Shown here piece after piece: positions 41,801-51,188 of a DNA stretch of 64,000 nt; the first letter of the stretch is position 1, and each line of letters starts with the position of its first letter. Origin of the DNA: an uncultured Chryseobacterium sp. (lineage in GTDB: Bacteria > Bacteroidota > Bacteroidia > Flavobacteriales > Weeksellaceae); NCBI GenBank assembly GCA_913774355.1, contig CAJYGB010000004.1, positions 1 through 64,000 of the forward strand. The letters are read 5' to 3'. The notes below the pieces were generated by a model that searched no databases, was not told the origin of the DNA, and was given only the letters and a program-made list of their open reading frames with translations. Made by a program: the position numbers and the translations under genes.

Positions 41801-42739
41801 ATGAAACGACTTTTTTATTTTATTTTGATCCTGGTAGGTGTTTCTTCAATTCATTCTTGTAAAGAAGTGATGGATGAAAACGGAGATCCTCTGGTGGATA
41901 TCAACGGCAATTCAGGGCTTAACGGCCCGAGAGCTTTATACAGGGAAATCACCGATTCAGATACATTGGCTACGTATCATTACAACGGGCTTCAGCTTAC
42001 CAAGGTGGTTACCGACAGTATGAATTCCACAGCAGACATAGCATGGAGCGGAGACAAGATCAGCAGGGTGGATTTCAGGGGATTCCTGGATCTCAACGGA
42101 AACGGAAAGCTGGATAAAGACAGTATTACCTATACACAGCAGTTTACTTACGGAAGTACGGGAAGACTGGAAACGATTTCCGAAAACCGTTCTTTCTTCA
42201 AAAGAAGTATTACGGCACCTTATTCCGCTACCGCGCCGGGCCCGCAAACCCTTTATAAAAAGACAAAAGCCCTTTATGGTATAAAATATTCCGCTACAAC
42301 GGCTAAACTGGATTCTATTATCATGAGGAACGGCCCGGATGTATCAGGAACACCTTTTACCTATACTTCTTATTCTAAAACAAAATATGAATATAGCGGA
42401 GATAATGTTTCTAAAGTGACCAGACTTTACGGACCGATCAGCGGAAGTACGCTAGGATCGCCTACAGTGAAATATGGATATGAGTACTCGAATTACGATA
42501 CGCAGATCAATCCTTTCACATTGCTTCCAAATGTATATAAAATCTCAAGACTTTTATCAACGGACATCAATGATGTAAAAAGCTGGATCTTATCACCGAA
42601 CAGCCCGACCAGGTATTCCGTTACGGATCTTATGCAGCCTGTTCCGACTCCGGTTATCTTCTCAACCAATTACAACTACGATGCGCAGACATATATGAGA
42701 AAAGGATACGGTGTAAACTATATCTACAAACCATTGTAA
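41801..42739 (+). CDS. Paralogous surface lipoprotein 2
   Basis: 312 residues. Lipobox region VGVSSIHSCKEVMDENGD (Cys about 20). Shared landmarks with the preceding gene: GPRALYREI, SNYDTQINPFTLLPNVY and the ending GVNYIYKPL, so the pair arose by duplication and has diverged. Its own -7 box (TATTTTTG, 41769-41776) and a strong terminator at 42761 make it a separate unit. Function unknown. Confidence 0.7.
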   Translation: MKRLFYFILILVGVSSIHSCKEVMDENGDPLVDINGNSGLNGPRALYREITDSDTLATYHYNGLQLTKVVTDSMNSTADIAWSGDKISRVDFRGFLDLNGNGKLDKDSITYTQQFTYGSTGRLETISENRSFFKRSITAPYSATAPGPQTLYKKTKALYGIKYSATTAKLDSIIMRNGPDVSGTPFTYTSYSKTKYEYSGDNVSKVTRLYGPISGSTLGSPTVKYGYEYSNYDTQINPFTLLPNVYKISRLLSTDINDVKSWILSPNSPTRYSVTDLMQPVPTPVIFSTNYNYDAQTYMRKGYGVNYIYKPL

Positions 42740-42760
42740 GAAATAATTTAAATAATATCC

Positions 42761-42790
42761 AAGCCCGATCTTCCGAAGATCGGGCTTTTT
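42761..42790 (+). terminator. Rho-independent terminator after lipoprotein 2
   Basis: AAGCCCGATC/GATCGGGCTT stem, extendable by CTTC/GAAG, followed by TTTTT. Confidence 0.9.
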
Positions 42791-42825
42791 ATTTTGAAAG
42801 TTTTAATTTTGCAAAAAATTTCGCA

Positions 42826-43389
42826 ATGAAATACTTGATAGTCGGTCTTGGAAATAAAGGTGCCGAATACGAAAATACACGTCACAACATCGGTTTCAAG
42901 GTAGCCGATAAAATTGCCGAAACGCTGGAGGTTTCCTTCAATACTACCAATTTCGGCTGGATGGCAGACGGGAAATATAAAGGAAGAAGGGTGCTGGTGC
43001 TGAAGCCGGATACTTATATGAACCTTTCCGGGAATGCGGTACGCTACTGGATGCAGAAAGAAAATATTCCATTGGAAAATGTGCTGATCGTTACAGACGA
43101 TCTGGCACTGCCTTTCGGGACATTGAGAATGAAAGGCAAAGGTTCCGATGCAGGTCATAACGGACTGAAAAACATTAATGAGGTGCTCCAGACGCAGAAT
43201 TACGCACGCCTTCGCTTTGGAATCTCTGCCGATTTTTCCGAAGGCCGGCAGGTAGATTACGTGCTGGGTACATGGAATGAAGAAGAAAGCGAAAAATTGC
43301 CGGAGCGGATTGATAAATTTTCAAAAGCCAGCCTGTCGTTTGTCTTTGCAGGAATCAGCAATACAATGTCTGCATTTAACGGTAAGTAA
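42826..43389 (+). CDS. pth: Peptidyl-tRNA hydrolase
   Basis: 187 residues. VGLGNKGAEYENTRHNIGF at the start carries the catalytic histidine. KPDTYMNLSGNAV, VTDDLALPFGTLRMKGKG and SDAGHNGLKNI complete the family motifs. It releases tRNA from prematurely dropped peptidyl-tRNA. A -7 box (TAATTTTG, 42804-42811) lies just after the preceding terminator; the gene is monocistronic and shares a bidirectional terminator with the convergent gene. Confidence 0.95.
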   Translation: MKYLIVGLGNKGAEYENTRHNIGFKVADKIAETLEVSFNTTNFGWMADGKYKGRRVLVLKPDTYMNLSGNAVRYWMQKENIPLENVLIVTDDLALPFGTLRMKGKGSDAGHNGLKNINEVLQTQNYARLRFGISADFSEGRQVDYVLGTWNEEESEKLPERIDKFSKASLSFVFAGISNTMSAFNGK

Positions 43390-43410
43390 GTAAATCAAAC
43401 AAAATTAAAT

Positions 43411-43430
43411 AACCTCCGGAAACGGAGGTT
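43411..43430. terminator. Bidirectional terminator between pth and 43430-43855
   Basis: AACCTCCG-GAAA-CGGAGGTT, perfect 8-bp stem with GNRA-type loop, between convergent genes. Confidence 0.75.
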
Positions 43431-43855
43431 TACTGTTTATAGACGACAATATCTTTAATGATCCTGCTTTCAAAGAAGTTTTTTTCACTGACGGTAAACC
43501 TGTAATTGTGCTCCTGCTCGAAAAATTCGAGGGGAGTCACCAGGGTATCCTCAGGTTTCCATTTGATGGCTACCGTTACCTGGCCGGGAGCATCTATATC
43601 TTTATCTGAAAACCTGAATAAAGTACTTGCCAAAGGATTGTCCCGGTCTTCTTTGATGTCGGATTTTGCTTTTTTAAACGGGAGCTGCGTCATATCCTTC
43701 AACAGCAGTGAAAATTTTTTTCCGATATATTTGTCCTTATTGATTTCAAATTTTTTAGCATAGCCTAAGGTATCGCTTATGGTTTTCTGGGCTTTGGCCA
43801 GTCCTGTAAATGATGTCAGAAGAGCCGTTAAAAGTATATTGATGATGAATTTCAT
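43430..43855 (-). CDS. Secreted protein of unknown function
   Basis: 141 residues with signal peptide MKFIINILLTALLTSFTGLAKAQ. The mature part is beta-rich and charged (EINKDKYIGKKFSLLLKDM, GQVTVAIKWKPEDTL). I recognise no domain. The stop codon lies at the edge of the shared terminator; the gene is convergent with pth. Confidence 0.6.
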   Translation of the reverse strand: MKFIINILLTALLTSFTGLAKAQKTISDTLGYAKKFEINKDKYIGKKFSLLLKDMTQLPFKKAKSDIKEDRDNPLASTLFRFSDKDIDAPGQVTVAIKWKPEDTLVTPLEFFEQEHNYRFTVSEKNFFESRIIKDIVVYKQ

Positions 43856-43950
43856 AGATAAGCTGTTTCTTTAATTTTTTGCCTTATCAAATGTAATAAT
43901 TTAAAATCACCTGCGATTTAAAATTCATAACGTCTATCAGAAATAAGCAA

Positions 43951-43969
43951 ACCACCGGATTCCGGTGGT
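43951..43969 (-). terminator. GC-rich hairpin downstream of the carbonic anhydrase gene
   Basis: ACCACCGGA/TCCGGTGGT, a near-perfect palindrome about 90 bases after the stop at 44059. Likely the terminator of the carbonic anhydrase-SulP operon, though the T run is short. Confidence 0.5.
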
Positions 43970-44058
43970 CTGCTCGTTGTACTCTTAAAAATTTAATTTC
44001 CAATCTATCTAACGATAACATTCTTATCATTAAAATGCTCCTTCAAAAAAGGATTCGA

Positions 44059-44694
44059 CTATAACCAGGTGACAACCCCGGTTTCTACATCGTAGTTGGC
44101 ACCTACGATCTTAATTTTCCCTTCTTCTTCAAGTCTTCTCAAAGTAGAACTCTGCTTGCGGATATCTTCGATAGCATTTTTCACGTTATGCTGGTTCAGC
44201 CTTTCCAGAAGTTCGGCATTGGAAGACGAGCGTTCTTCGCCATCCTCGATGATTTTATCAATAATCGGATCGAAATGGTTGATCAGATGGTTGAGGTTAT
44301 CCATGCCCATACCTTCGATTTGTGCGGCATCCAGACCGCCTTTCAGGGCTCCGCATTTGGTGTGTCCCAATACTACGACAAGCTTGGATCCGGCCACATT
44401 ACATCCGAACTCCATAGAACCCAGGATATCCTGATTCACAAAGTTACCGGCAATCCTGATGCTGAAAACATCACCCAGTCCCTGGTCAAAAATAAGCTCT
44501 GCAGAAGTACGGCTGTCGATACAGCTTAATACCACGGCAAAAGGCCACTGTCCCTCACGGGTCGCATTTACCTGTTCCAAAAGGTCTCTGTTGGCCTTCA
44601 GGTTATTTACAAATCGCTGGTTTCCTTCTTTTAAAAATTCCAGTGCTTTTTCAGGAGTGATGGTGGCCTGGGTTTCGTGCGTATGTGCTTTCAT
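44059..44694 (-). CDS. Beta-class carbonic anhydrase (1)
   Basis: 211 residues. Zinc ligands are visible in SCIDSRTSAELIFDQG and VLGHTKCGALKGG (Cys, Asp-Arg dyad, His-x-x-Cys). The enzyme interconverts CO2 and bicarbonate. It follows the SulP transporter gene by 61 bases on the same strand, which suggests joint work: the transporter brings in anions, possibly bicarbonate, and the anhydrase equilibrates them. The sequence is clearly different from the second anhydrase at 46801. Confidence 0.92.
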   Translation of the reverse strand: MKAHTHETQATITPEKALEFLKEGNQRFVNNLKANRDLLEQVNATREGQWPFAVVLSCIDSRTSAELIFDQGLGDVFSIRIAGNFVNQDILGSMEFGCNVAGSKLVVVLGHTKCGALKGGLDAAQIEGMGMDNLNHLINHFDPIIDKIIEDGEERSSSNAELLERLNQHNVKNAIEDIRKQSSTLRRLEEEGKIKIVGANYDVETGVVTWL

Positions 44695-44755
44695 ATATTT
44701 TATTATTTTTTGAATTATATTTTGTTAAAGTTAAAAAAAAATTAAGGTGAAGATA

Positions 44756-46348
44756 TTACATTGCCCTTTTATGGGTTATAAGAATGTGAGAATCTTCGTC
44801 TCTTTCATAATCTCTGTATGAGGTTTTAAAGCCTAAAAGTTCCACGGTGATATCCTCTTCTTTCGCCCGTATGTTGGCAAAGTCCTGGATCATTTCGAGA
44901 ACGTCGGTTGCAATGTAGGATGTTCCTCTTGCATCGATGGTTACCGCAGAATTCGGCTTGATATTTTTCAGTGTTTTTTTAATGGCTGCTTTATTTAAAA
45001 ATGAAACTTCCTCTGCCAACTTCATTGTGATTCCATCTGCATCGTCCAGCTCCTTCCTGCTCAAATAATAAGCCCTTTTCATATTCCCCTGAAGGATATA
45101 AAAAACAGAAATGGCAAGACCTATTCCCACCCCTTTTAAAAGGTCTGTGGCCACAACGGCCACTACCGTTGCCACAAAAGGAATAAACTGGAATTTTCCC
45201 AGATGCCAGAAATGTCTGAATGTCGCAGGTTTGGCCAATTTGTATCCCACCATAATCAAAACTGCAGCCAAAGTAGCCAACGGAATTAAATTTAATACCA
45301 CGGGAATCGAAAGGACACAAATCAGCAGCAAAATCCCATGAATAATGGTTGACACCTTGGAAGTAGCTCCGGCATTGGCATTGGCAGAACTTCTCACGAC
45401 CACCGAAGTCATCGGAAGACCACCAATAAAGGAGCTGACTAGATTCCCGATTCCCTGTGCTTTCAGTTCCAGGTTGGTGTCCGTTATCCTGCGCTGAACA
45501 TCCAGACGGTCCGAAGCTTCGATACACAGCAGTGTTTCAATGGAAGCAACAATCGCAATCGTTGCTCCGGCAATCCATACCTTCGGATTGGTAAAGCCTG
45601 TAAAATCAGGCATTGTTACCAGGCCTTTGAAATCGTCGAAAGACTGCGGTACCGGTAATGAAACCAGGTGCTGGGATTGGATGGCCAGTGAGCTTCCCGT
45701 CATTTTAAAGACTTCATTCAGAACAATTCCCGTAACTACGGCTACCAACGCTCCCGGAAGCATTTTAATCCTTTTCAGGATATATACTTTATCCCAGGTA
45801 ATAAGAATTGCAATGGAAATTAAGGTAATAAGAATAGCACCGGGCTGTACGGCCCCAAACAATTCCGTGAAATACCCAAAGTTAAGGCCGTTGTCGAAGA
45901 TCGATTCGTGGCCTTCGTAATCTTTATCGAATCCCAGTGCATGCGGAATCTGCTTCAAAATGATGATGATCCCGATGGCGGCAAGCATTCCTTCAATGAC
46001 ATTATTCGGGAAATAATTGGAAATACTTCCGGCTCTGATGAATCCCAGAACCAATTGGATAAACCCTGCGATGATTCCTGCGCAAAGAAAAAGTTCAAAA
46101 GCGCCAAGATCTTTGATGGCCGTTAAAACAATGGCCGTAAGTCCTGCGGCAGGTCCGGAAACCGAGATGTTCGAGTTGCTGATAGATCCTACGACGAGTC
46201 CTCCCACAATTCCTGCGATAATGCCGGATAAAGGCGGAGCGCCCGATGCTAAAGCGATTCCCAGGCACAAAGGAAGTGCTACCAGAAATACAACGAGGCC
46301 TGAAGGGAAGTTTTCCTTTATTCCTCCGATGAACGATGTCTTTTTCAT
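44756..46348 (-). CDS. SulP family inorganic anion transporter
   Basis: 530 residues: about 10-14 membrane helices (residues 15-400) with SGPAAGLTAIVLTAI and the conserved GGLPMTSVVVRSSANANAG, then a C-terminal STAS domain (about 440-520, NSAVTIDARGTSYIATDVL). SulP members carry sulfate, bicarbonate or other anions with Na+ or H+. Carbonic anhydrase genes on both sides favour bicarbonate, but substrate is inference. The short tail after STAS contains several histidines (HILITHKRAM). Confidence 0.9.
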   Translation of the reverse strand: MKKTSFIGGIKENFPSGLVVFLVALPLCLGIALASGAPPLSGIIAGIVGGLVVGSISNSNISVSGPAAGLTAIVLTAIKDLGAFELFLCAGIIAGFIQLVLGFIRAGSISNYFPNNVIEGMLAAIGIIIILKQIPHALGFDKDYEGHESIFDNGLNFGYFTELFGAVQPGAILITLISIAILITWDKVYILKRIKMLPGALVAVVTGIVLNEVFKMTGSSLAIQSQHLVSLPVPQSFDDFKGLVTMPDFTGFTNPKVWIAGATIAIVASIETLLCIEASDRLDVQRRITDTNLELKAQGIGNLVSSFIGGLPMTSVVVRSSANANAGATSKVSTIIHGILLLICVLSIPVVLNLIPLATLAAVLIMVGYKLAKPATFRHFWHLGKFQFIPFVATVVAVVATDLLKGVGIGLAISVFYILQGNMKRAYYLSRKELDDADGITMKLAEEVSFLNKAAIKKTLKNIKPNSAVTIDARGTSYIATDVLEMIQDFANIRAKEEDITVELLGFKTSYRDYERDEDSHILITHKRAM

Positions 46349-46483
46349 GATGTTGAGCTGTGAAAAATAACCGGTTTATTTTTAAAAATAAATCAGCTAT
46401 GTAAATGAAAATTTAATTTTTAAAGTGCATGTGAATTTATACCGGCATTTCGATATAAACGGTAAAAAAACGGACTGTAAAAA

Positions 46484-46783
46484 TTATGCTTCCGGAGGAG
46501 GGGAAAATAGGGTAAGTAATGGTGACAGATGAAAAGAATCATCGATCAGTACAAAAGATTTTACTTCGCTGGAAGGCTCGAAGAACTTCAGGTAGTCGAA
46601 AACATCCAGAGGTTTGGGAAGTGTTTTTTCGTAAACGATAAAAGAGCTTGGATGAGAATGAGGTTCTTCTTCACTGATCACGACATTGGTGCGGGTAAGA
46701 TCCCAACCGAATACCGCAGCCATACCTGGTAATGCTGTAAAGTTGAGAAAAAACACCAATGTAATAATACTCCAAAGTTTCAT
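46484..46783 (-). CDS. Small membrane/secreted protein between carbonic anhydrase and SulP genes
   Basis: 99 residues with an N-terminal hydrophobic segment (MKLWSIITLVFFLNFTALPG). The rest is polar with several histidines (EEEPHSHPSSF, DDSFHLSPLLTLF) and a proline-rich end (FSPPPEA). No family recognised. It lies 17 bases after the second carbonic anhydrase gene and so likely belongs to the same transcript; the histidines could bind metal, but that is speculation. Confidence 0.55.
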   Translation of the reverse strand: MKLWSIITLVFFLNFTALPGMAAVFGWDLTRTNVVISEEEPHSHPSSFIVYEKTLPKPLDVFDYLKFFEPSSEVKSFVLIDDSFHLSPLLTLFSPPPEA

Positions 46784-46800
46784 TTCACATTATTTTTGAG

Positions 46801-47466
46801 CTATTTTTTTCTGCTCATAACCCAATTTGAACTGGTAAGGTTATAAATTTTCTGGATGTCTTTCAGAATTTTTTCAAAATCGATTTCCAGATCAATGATT
46901 TTACCGGTTCTAAGGTCGAAAACCCAGCCGTGTACTACAGGAAATTCTTCCAGAATGTAGCGTTCCTGCACACAGGCCATTTTCACTACATTGATGCATT
47001 GCTCCTGAACGTTCAGTTCCACAAGCCTGTCATAACGTTTTCCTTCATCTTCTATTGCGTCCAGTTCGGTCTGGTGTAACCGGTATACATCCCGGATCGT
47101 TCTCAGCCACGGATTCAGCAATCCAAGATCCTCAGGCGTCATTGCCGCTTTCACGCCGCCGCAGTTATAATGCCCGCAGACGATAATATGCTTTACTTTC
47201 AGATGCTCTACGGCATACTGGATAACAGCGGCTGAACTCATGTCCAGGGTGTTCACCACATTGGCGATATTCCTGTGTACGAAAACTTCACCCGGTTTGG
47301 CTCCCATCAGTTCTTCTGCAGTTGCCCTGCTGTCCGAACATCCGATGTACAAATAATCGGGCTGCTGGTTTTTTGCAAGATCATGGAAGAAATCCGGGTT
47401 TTCCGTAATTTTAGCTTCCACCCACTTCCTGTTGTTTTCAAAAATAACTTTGTACGATTGTGACAT
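46801..47466 (-). CDS. can: Beta-class carbonic anhydrase (2)
   Basis: 221 residues. IGCSDSRATAEELMGAKPGE and CGHYNCGGVKAAM carry the zinc Cys, the Asp-Arg dyad and the His-x-x-Cys ligands; VHRNIANVVNTLDMSS is typical of the Can/plant-like clade. It is the promoter-proximal gene of the group. A -7 box (TATTTTTG, minus strand 47546-47553) lies about 80 bases upstream. Confidence 0.93.
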   Translation of the reverse strand: MSQSYKVIFENNRKWVEAKITENPDFFHDLAKNQQPDYLYIGCSDSRATAEELMGAKPGEVFVHRNIANVVNTLDMSSAAVIQYAVEHLKVKHIIVCGHYNCGGVKAAMTPEDLGLLNPWLRTIRDVYRLHQTELDAIEDEGKRYDRLVELNVQEQCINVVKMACVQERYILEEFPVVHGWVFDLRTGKIIDLEIDFEKILKDIQKIYNLTSSNWVMSRKK

Positions 47467-47709
47467 AAATAAAATTTTTATTGGGTCTGATTATTTATTT
47501 CGTTTAAATTATTTTTAAAATCAATAGACTAAATCAATAATATTGCAAAAATAAAATTTTTGTTGAGAAAGTAAATACTTTTAACAAAGTTTAATATCAA
47601 AAATATCTGAAATCAGGCTGATATTGATTCCATTATTTTGCAAATCCGGTTAAAATTACAAACTATTTAAATATAAGAAGCCGTTTTTACATTAAATTTG
47701 AAAAGAATA

Positions 47710-48267
47710 CTATATTTTATTATTGATATATCCGTCCGTCGCTTTAAGATTGGGGTAGATCCTTGCCGGATTTCCTACGGCTATTGAATCTTCAGGAATA
47801 TCAAAATTGATATAGGAATTGGGAGCAACCAAAACATTGTTGCCAATGGTAATACCACCGACAATGACCGCATTGGTTCCGATCCAGACCTCATTACCGA
47901 TAATGGGAACACCCGCTTTTGTACCCCGGTTCTGCTGTCCTATGGTAACGCCCTGCGCAATATTGCAGTTCTTACCAATCTTTGCCTGCGGATTGATCAC
48001 CAGGCTTCCCCAATGTCCTAAATAAAATCCTTCCCCGATTTCCGTCTCCGGGTAAATCTGGAATCCGTATTTGATCTGATAATGCCGGAGAACAAATTTC
48101 CAGAAGACATTCAGCAATGGTGTTTCCAGATGCTGCTGGGATTTTCTCAGGACATAAATAAAATGGAGATTGGGATTAAGGCATTTTTTCCAGATCTCTA
48201 CAGTGGAAAGCCATTTTCCGCTTTCCCTGAAAAAATCTTTCTGAAGGATAGAATATTGTTCAGCCAT
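47710..48267 (-). CDS. Hexapeptide-repeat acetyltransferase, serine acetyltransferase-like
   Basis: 185 residues. A helical N-terminal third is followed by left-handed beta-helix repeats (IGEGFYLGHWGSLVINPQ, IGKNCNIAQGVTIGQ, IGNEVWIGTNAVIVGGITIG). GHWG contains the catalytic-type histidine. It resembles CysE/EpsC serine acetyltransferases, but its place at the edge of a glycosyltransferase block points to sugar or glycan O-acetylation instead. Acceptor unknown. Confidence 0.78.
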   Translation of the reverse strand: MAEQYSILQKDFFRESGKWLSTVEIWKKCLNPNLHFIYVLRKSQQHLETPLLNVFWKFVLRHYQIKYGFQIYPETEIGEGFYLGHWGSLVINPQAKIGKNCNIAQGVTIGQQNRGTKAGVPIIGNEVWIGTNAVIVGGITIGNNVLVAPNSYINFDIPEDSIAVGNPARIYPNLKATDGYINNKI

Positions 48268-48312
48268 ACAGCAAAAATAAAGATTTCCGGTTTATATTAA
48301 TTTAAAATGATG

Positions 48313-49464
48313 CTAAAGACCGTCCAGAACTGAGATTATTTTTTCGACAGAATTTTTAAGGGTAAACGGTATTTTATAAGATTTCAGCTTTTTCGTGTAT
48401 TGTTCAAAGCTTTCGGGATGATTAAGTGCCCGCTTCATTCCGGCATAAATCCCTTCTTCTGAATTTTCCACCAGCAATCCCAGTTCGCCATTCCTGAGCA
48501 TTTCGGCAGATCCGGAAACCTCTGTGGAGATGATTTTCTTTTTAAGGGTAATGGCTTCAAAAAGAACGGTCGGAAAACCTTCGTATCTGGAACTTAAAAT
48601 GTAAAATTCCGCCTGTTTGAAATAGGGATAAGGATTGTCGGTAAAGCCCAGCATTGTTGCTGTTTCATCAACTCCAAGATCGGATTTTAATTTTTTTATA
48701 TTCTCAAAATCGTATCCGTCGCCTACGATCAGGATATTATGCTTAAAACCTTCATCCAGAAGCCTTTTATGAACTTTCAATAACCTATCAAAACCCTTTT
48801 GTGGAAAAATAGTTCCTACGGAAATAAATGTAGGAACAGAGAGGTCAAAATAATACTTACCACCCGGCTGTTCCGCTTTGGAAATAAATTCTTCCGTATC
48901 CAGAGGATTGTAGATTTTAATAATTTTATCTTTCTCCGTTTTATTGCTGGCCAGACTCTTAAAAAGTGTTTCGATCTTCTCAGAGATCACCATAATTTTA
49001 TCAAACCCAAAAAATTTCCGGATCTCAGCATCGGTATATCCTTTCACTTCTGAAAGGTCGTTGTGGATCCAGACTATTTTTTTAGATGAGGACAGGGGAG
49101 AACCCAGGATTTCATCGCGCATACCGTGAATGGCAGCAAATTCGATGTCATATTGTTTATTCTTTAACTTATTTTTATAAAGAAGCTTTGGGAATTTTTT
49201 CACGATTTTTTCATGTATTACCCGGGCCGCTTTCCTTGGGATCTCATGAGGCCTGTTGGTGGTAATCATTTCCCCTTTGTGAAGATACAGGATATTGATC
49301 CATTCCGGAACCTCCGGAAGGTATTTTCCGGAATACAGATTTAGCAGCAGATCGATCTCATATTTATCTTTCGGCAGGTTTTTCAGGAACGTGACCAGCA
49401 CTTTTTCCGCCCCACCATGGCGAAGGGATCCGATTCGGATGAGGATTTTCTTTTTTTCAGGCAT
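48313..49464 (-). CDS. Glycosyltransferase family 4 protein (1)
   Basis: 383 residues with the GT-B fold of GT4: RIGSLRHGGAEKVLVTFLKN at the acceptor-domain start, FISVGTIFPQKGFDRLLKVH at the donor domain start, and SSRYEGFPTVLFEAITLKK, the E-x7-E donor motif. It probably adds a hexose to a lipid-linked glycan at the inner membrane. It starts directly at the end of the next upstream acyltransferase gene (no gap), so they are co-translated. It is a diverged relative of the GT4 at 50031. Confidence 0.88.
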   Translation of the reverse strand: MPEKKKILIRIGSLRHGGAEKVLVTFLKNLPKDKYEIDLLLNLYSGKYLPEVPEWINILYLHKGEMITTNRPHEIPRKAARVIHEKIVKKFPKLLYKNKLKNKQYDIEFAAIHGMRDEILGSPLSSSKKIVWIHNDLSEVKGYTDAEIRKFFGFDKIMVISEKIETLFKSLASNKTEKDKIIKIYNPLDTEEFISKAEQPGGKYYFDLSVPTFISVGTIFPQKGFDRLLKVHKRLLDEGFKHNILIVGDGYDFENIKKLKSDLGVDETATMLGFTDNPYPYFKQAEFYILSSRYEGFPTVLFEAITLKKKIISTEVSGSAEMLRNGELGLLVENSEEGIYAGMKRALNHPESFEQYTKKLKSYKIPFTLKNSVEKIISVLDGL

Positions 49465-50028
49465 TTATTTTTTAACGGGTTTAAACTTACGGGGAAGGTT
49501 TTCTTTAATATAGGTTTCCAGCTCAGGCCTGTCTTTTTCCAATTCTCTGGGATATATTACATTATTGGCCAATAATTTATCCCCGTATTCTTCGATCGTA
49601 CAAATATATTTGGCAGGCACACCGGCATATACGGTTCCGCTTGGCATGGATGTCGTTAAAATAGAGCCGGCGCCCAAAACACAATTGTCACCCATTTCGA
49701 CCCCAAGCATGATGATGGTATCAGCTCCGATAAGACATTGCTTACCGATCTTAATCCTTCCGAAAGTCCTCACATCTTTATATTTTTCAAAAAAATGAAG
49801 AGCGTTTTGGCCACCATCATGGTTCACGAATCTTACATTGTTGGAAAAGGTGGTTTCGTCCCCGATCTCAATAAGAAAACATTCGGTACCGAATTGAGGC
49901 ACTTCTACAAAACGGACGTTTTTTCCTACTTTCAGTCCTTTGGAAAGACAAATTTTAAGATATATTCTCTGTATCATAAACTGATACATGGTATGAATTT
50001 TAAGGATGGCACGATATAAAAGGATCAT
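49465..50028 (-). CDS. Hexapeptide-repeat acyltransferase (1)
   Basis: 187 residues. After an N-terminal helix the beta-helix repeats run through IGDETTFSNNVRFVNHDGGQ, IGKQCLIGADTIIMLGVEMG and CVLGAGSILTTS, ending in the classical GVPAKYI. It presumably O-acetylates a sugar of the surface glycan. It is placed between two GT4 genes with essentially no spacing. Confidence 0.82.
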   Translation of the reverse strand: MILLYRAILKIHTMYQFMIQRIYLKICLSKGLKVGKNVRFVEVPQFGTECFLIEIGDETTFSNNVRFVNHDGGQNALHFFEKYKDVRTFGRIKIGKQCLIGADTIIMLGVEMGDNCVLGAGSILTTSMPSGTVYAGVPAKYICTIEEYGDKLLANNVIYPRELEKDRPELETYIKENLPRKFKPVKK

Positions 50029-50030
50029 GT

Positions 50031-51188
50031 TTATTTTTTTGATAAATTAATGATAATATTTTCAACGGCATTAAAAATCTTCTGATTATCAAATTGCCCG
50101 TCTATATTTTCCAGATTCTTTTTAAGTTCAGAAACCAGTGGTGATTCGGTAAGGAACCTCTTCATCGCTGCATACATTTCCTCTGTTTCGTAACTGATAA
50201 GATAGCCTGTTTTTTCATGTTGAATCATAGCCGGAATATCTCCTGTTCGGGTTGCAATCGTTGGTTTTTGGAGAACAAGTGCTTCTGCAATCACAAGCGG
50301 CCAGGCTTCGGATTCCGACGGGAGAATGAAGTAATCCGCATTTTTAACATACGGATACGGATTCATTTTGTTTCCTGCCAGGATAAAGGTGTCTTCCACT
50401 TTATTGCCGGCAATCTGCTGCCTGAGATTTTGAAGTTCTTCTCCGTCGCCTATGACCAGGATATTATGTTGAAAACCCTCATGAATGAGTTTTGTATGGG
50501 CTTCGATCAGTTTATGGTATCCCTTTCTGGAGTGTAGCCTTCCGATAGATACAAATACCGGCCCTGCAGGAAAATGGTCGAGCGGTTCTTCCGCCTTTTT
50601 CCGGATCTCTTCAATCGGAATGGCGTTGATGATCACTTCTTCGGATGGATACTGAAGATCAGGATAATACTGATGCATCATATCTTTAATTTTTTGAGAA
50701 CAATACACCATCTGATCGAATTGGGGAAAGTTTTTCAGGATTCCGGGAACCAGCGGTTGCAGCTTCGGCAGATTGATTTCAGAGTGGAACCAGCCGATTT
50801 TTTTTGAATTCCTGTTGGTGGAATTCAGTACGGCCGGAAAATCGCCGTAGGTCATTCCGATTTCCACATCGTATTTTTCGCCGAGCAATTTATCCGCAAT
50901 GGCGGGTTGTCTCTGTATCTGTTTCAGCCTCAGATTTCTGCGGATCAGCTGAATTTTCTGGAGTAAGGCGTTTTCAGAAAGATCTTCTTTGCCGTCGGTA
51001 AGGTAAACTTTACGTACGTGATCTGGAAATTCATCCCGTAGCTCACCCTGGTTGATGTTGAGGCATACTGTAAGCTCAAATTTTTCCCTGTCGAGATTGT
51101 TAAGTAAACTCAGCATTACCTTTTCCACACCGCCCATTTCCATAGACCGGTGTCTGAAGAGAACCTTGATTTTGTCATTTTTTACCAT
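50031..51188 (-). CDS. Glycosyltransferase family 4 protein (2)
   Basis: 385 residues from ATG 51188 (a TTG three bases upstream is rejected). RHRSMEMGGVEKVMLSLLNN opens the acceptor domain; FVSIGRLHSRKGYHKLIEAH opens the donor domain; PSESEAWPLVIAEALVLQKP is the E-x7-E motif region. The start overlaps the upstream GT2 stop (TGATG). Sugar donor and acceptor unknown. Confidence 0.88.
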   Translation of the reverse strand: MVKNDKIKVLFRHRSMEMGGVEKVMLSLLNNLDREKFELTVCLNINQGELRDEFPDHVRKVYLTDGKEDLSENALLQKIQLIRRNLRLKQIQRQPAIADKLLGEKYDVEIGMTYGDFPAVLNSTNRNSKKIGWFHSEINLPKLQPLVPGILKNFPQFDQMVYCSQKIKDMMHQYYPDLQYPSEEVIINAIPIEEIRKKAEEPLDHFPAGPVFVSIGRLHSRKGYHKLIEAHTKLIHEGFQHNILVIGDGEELQNLRQQIAGNKVEDTFILAGNKMNPYPYVKNADYFILPSESEAWPLVIAEALVLQKPTIATRTGDIPAMIQHEKTGYLISYETEEMYAAMKRFLTESPLVSELKKNLENIDGQFDNQKIFNAVENIIINLSKK

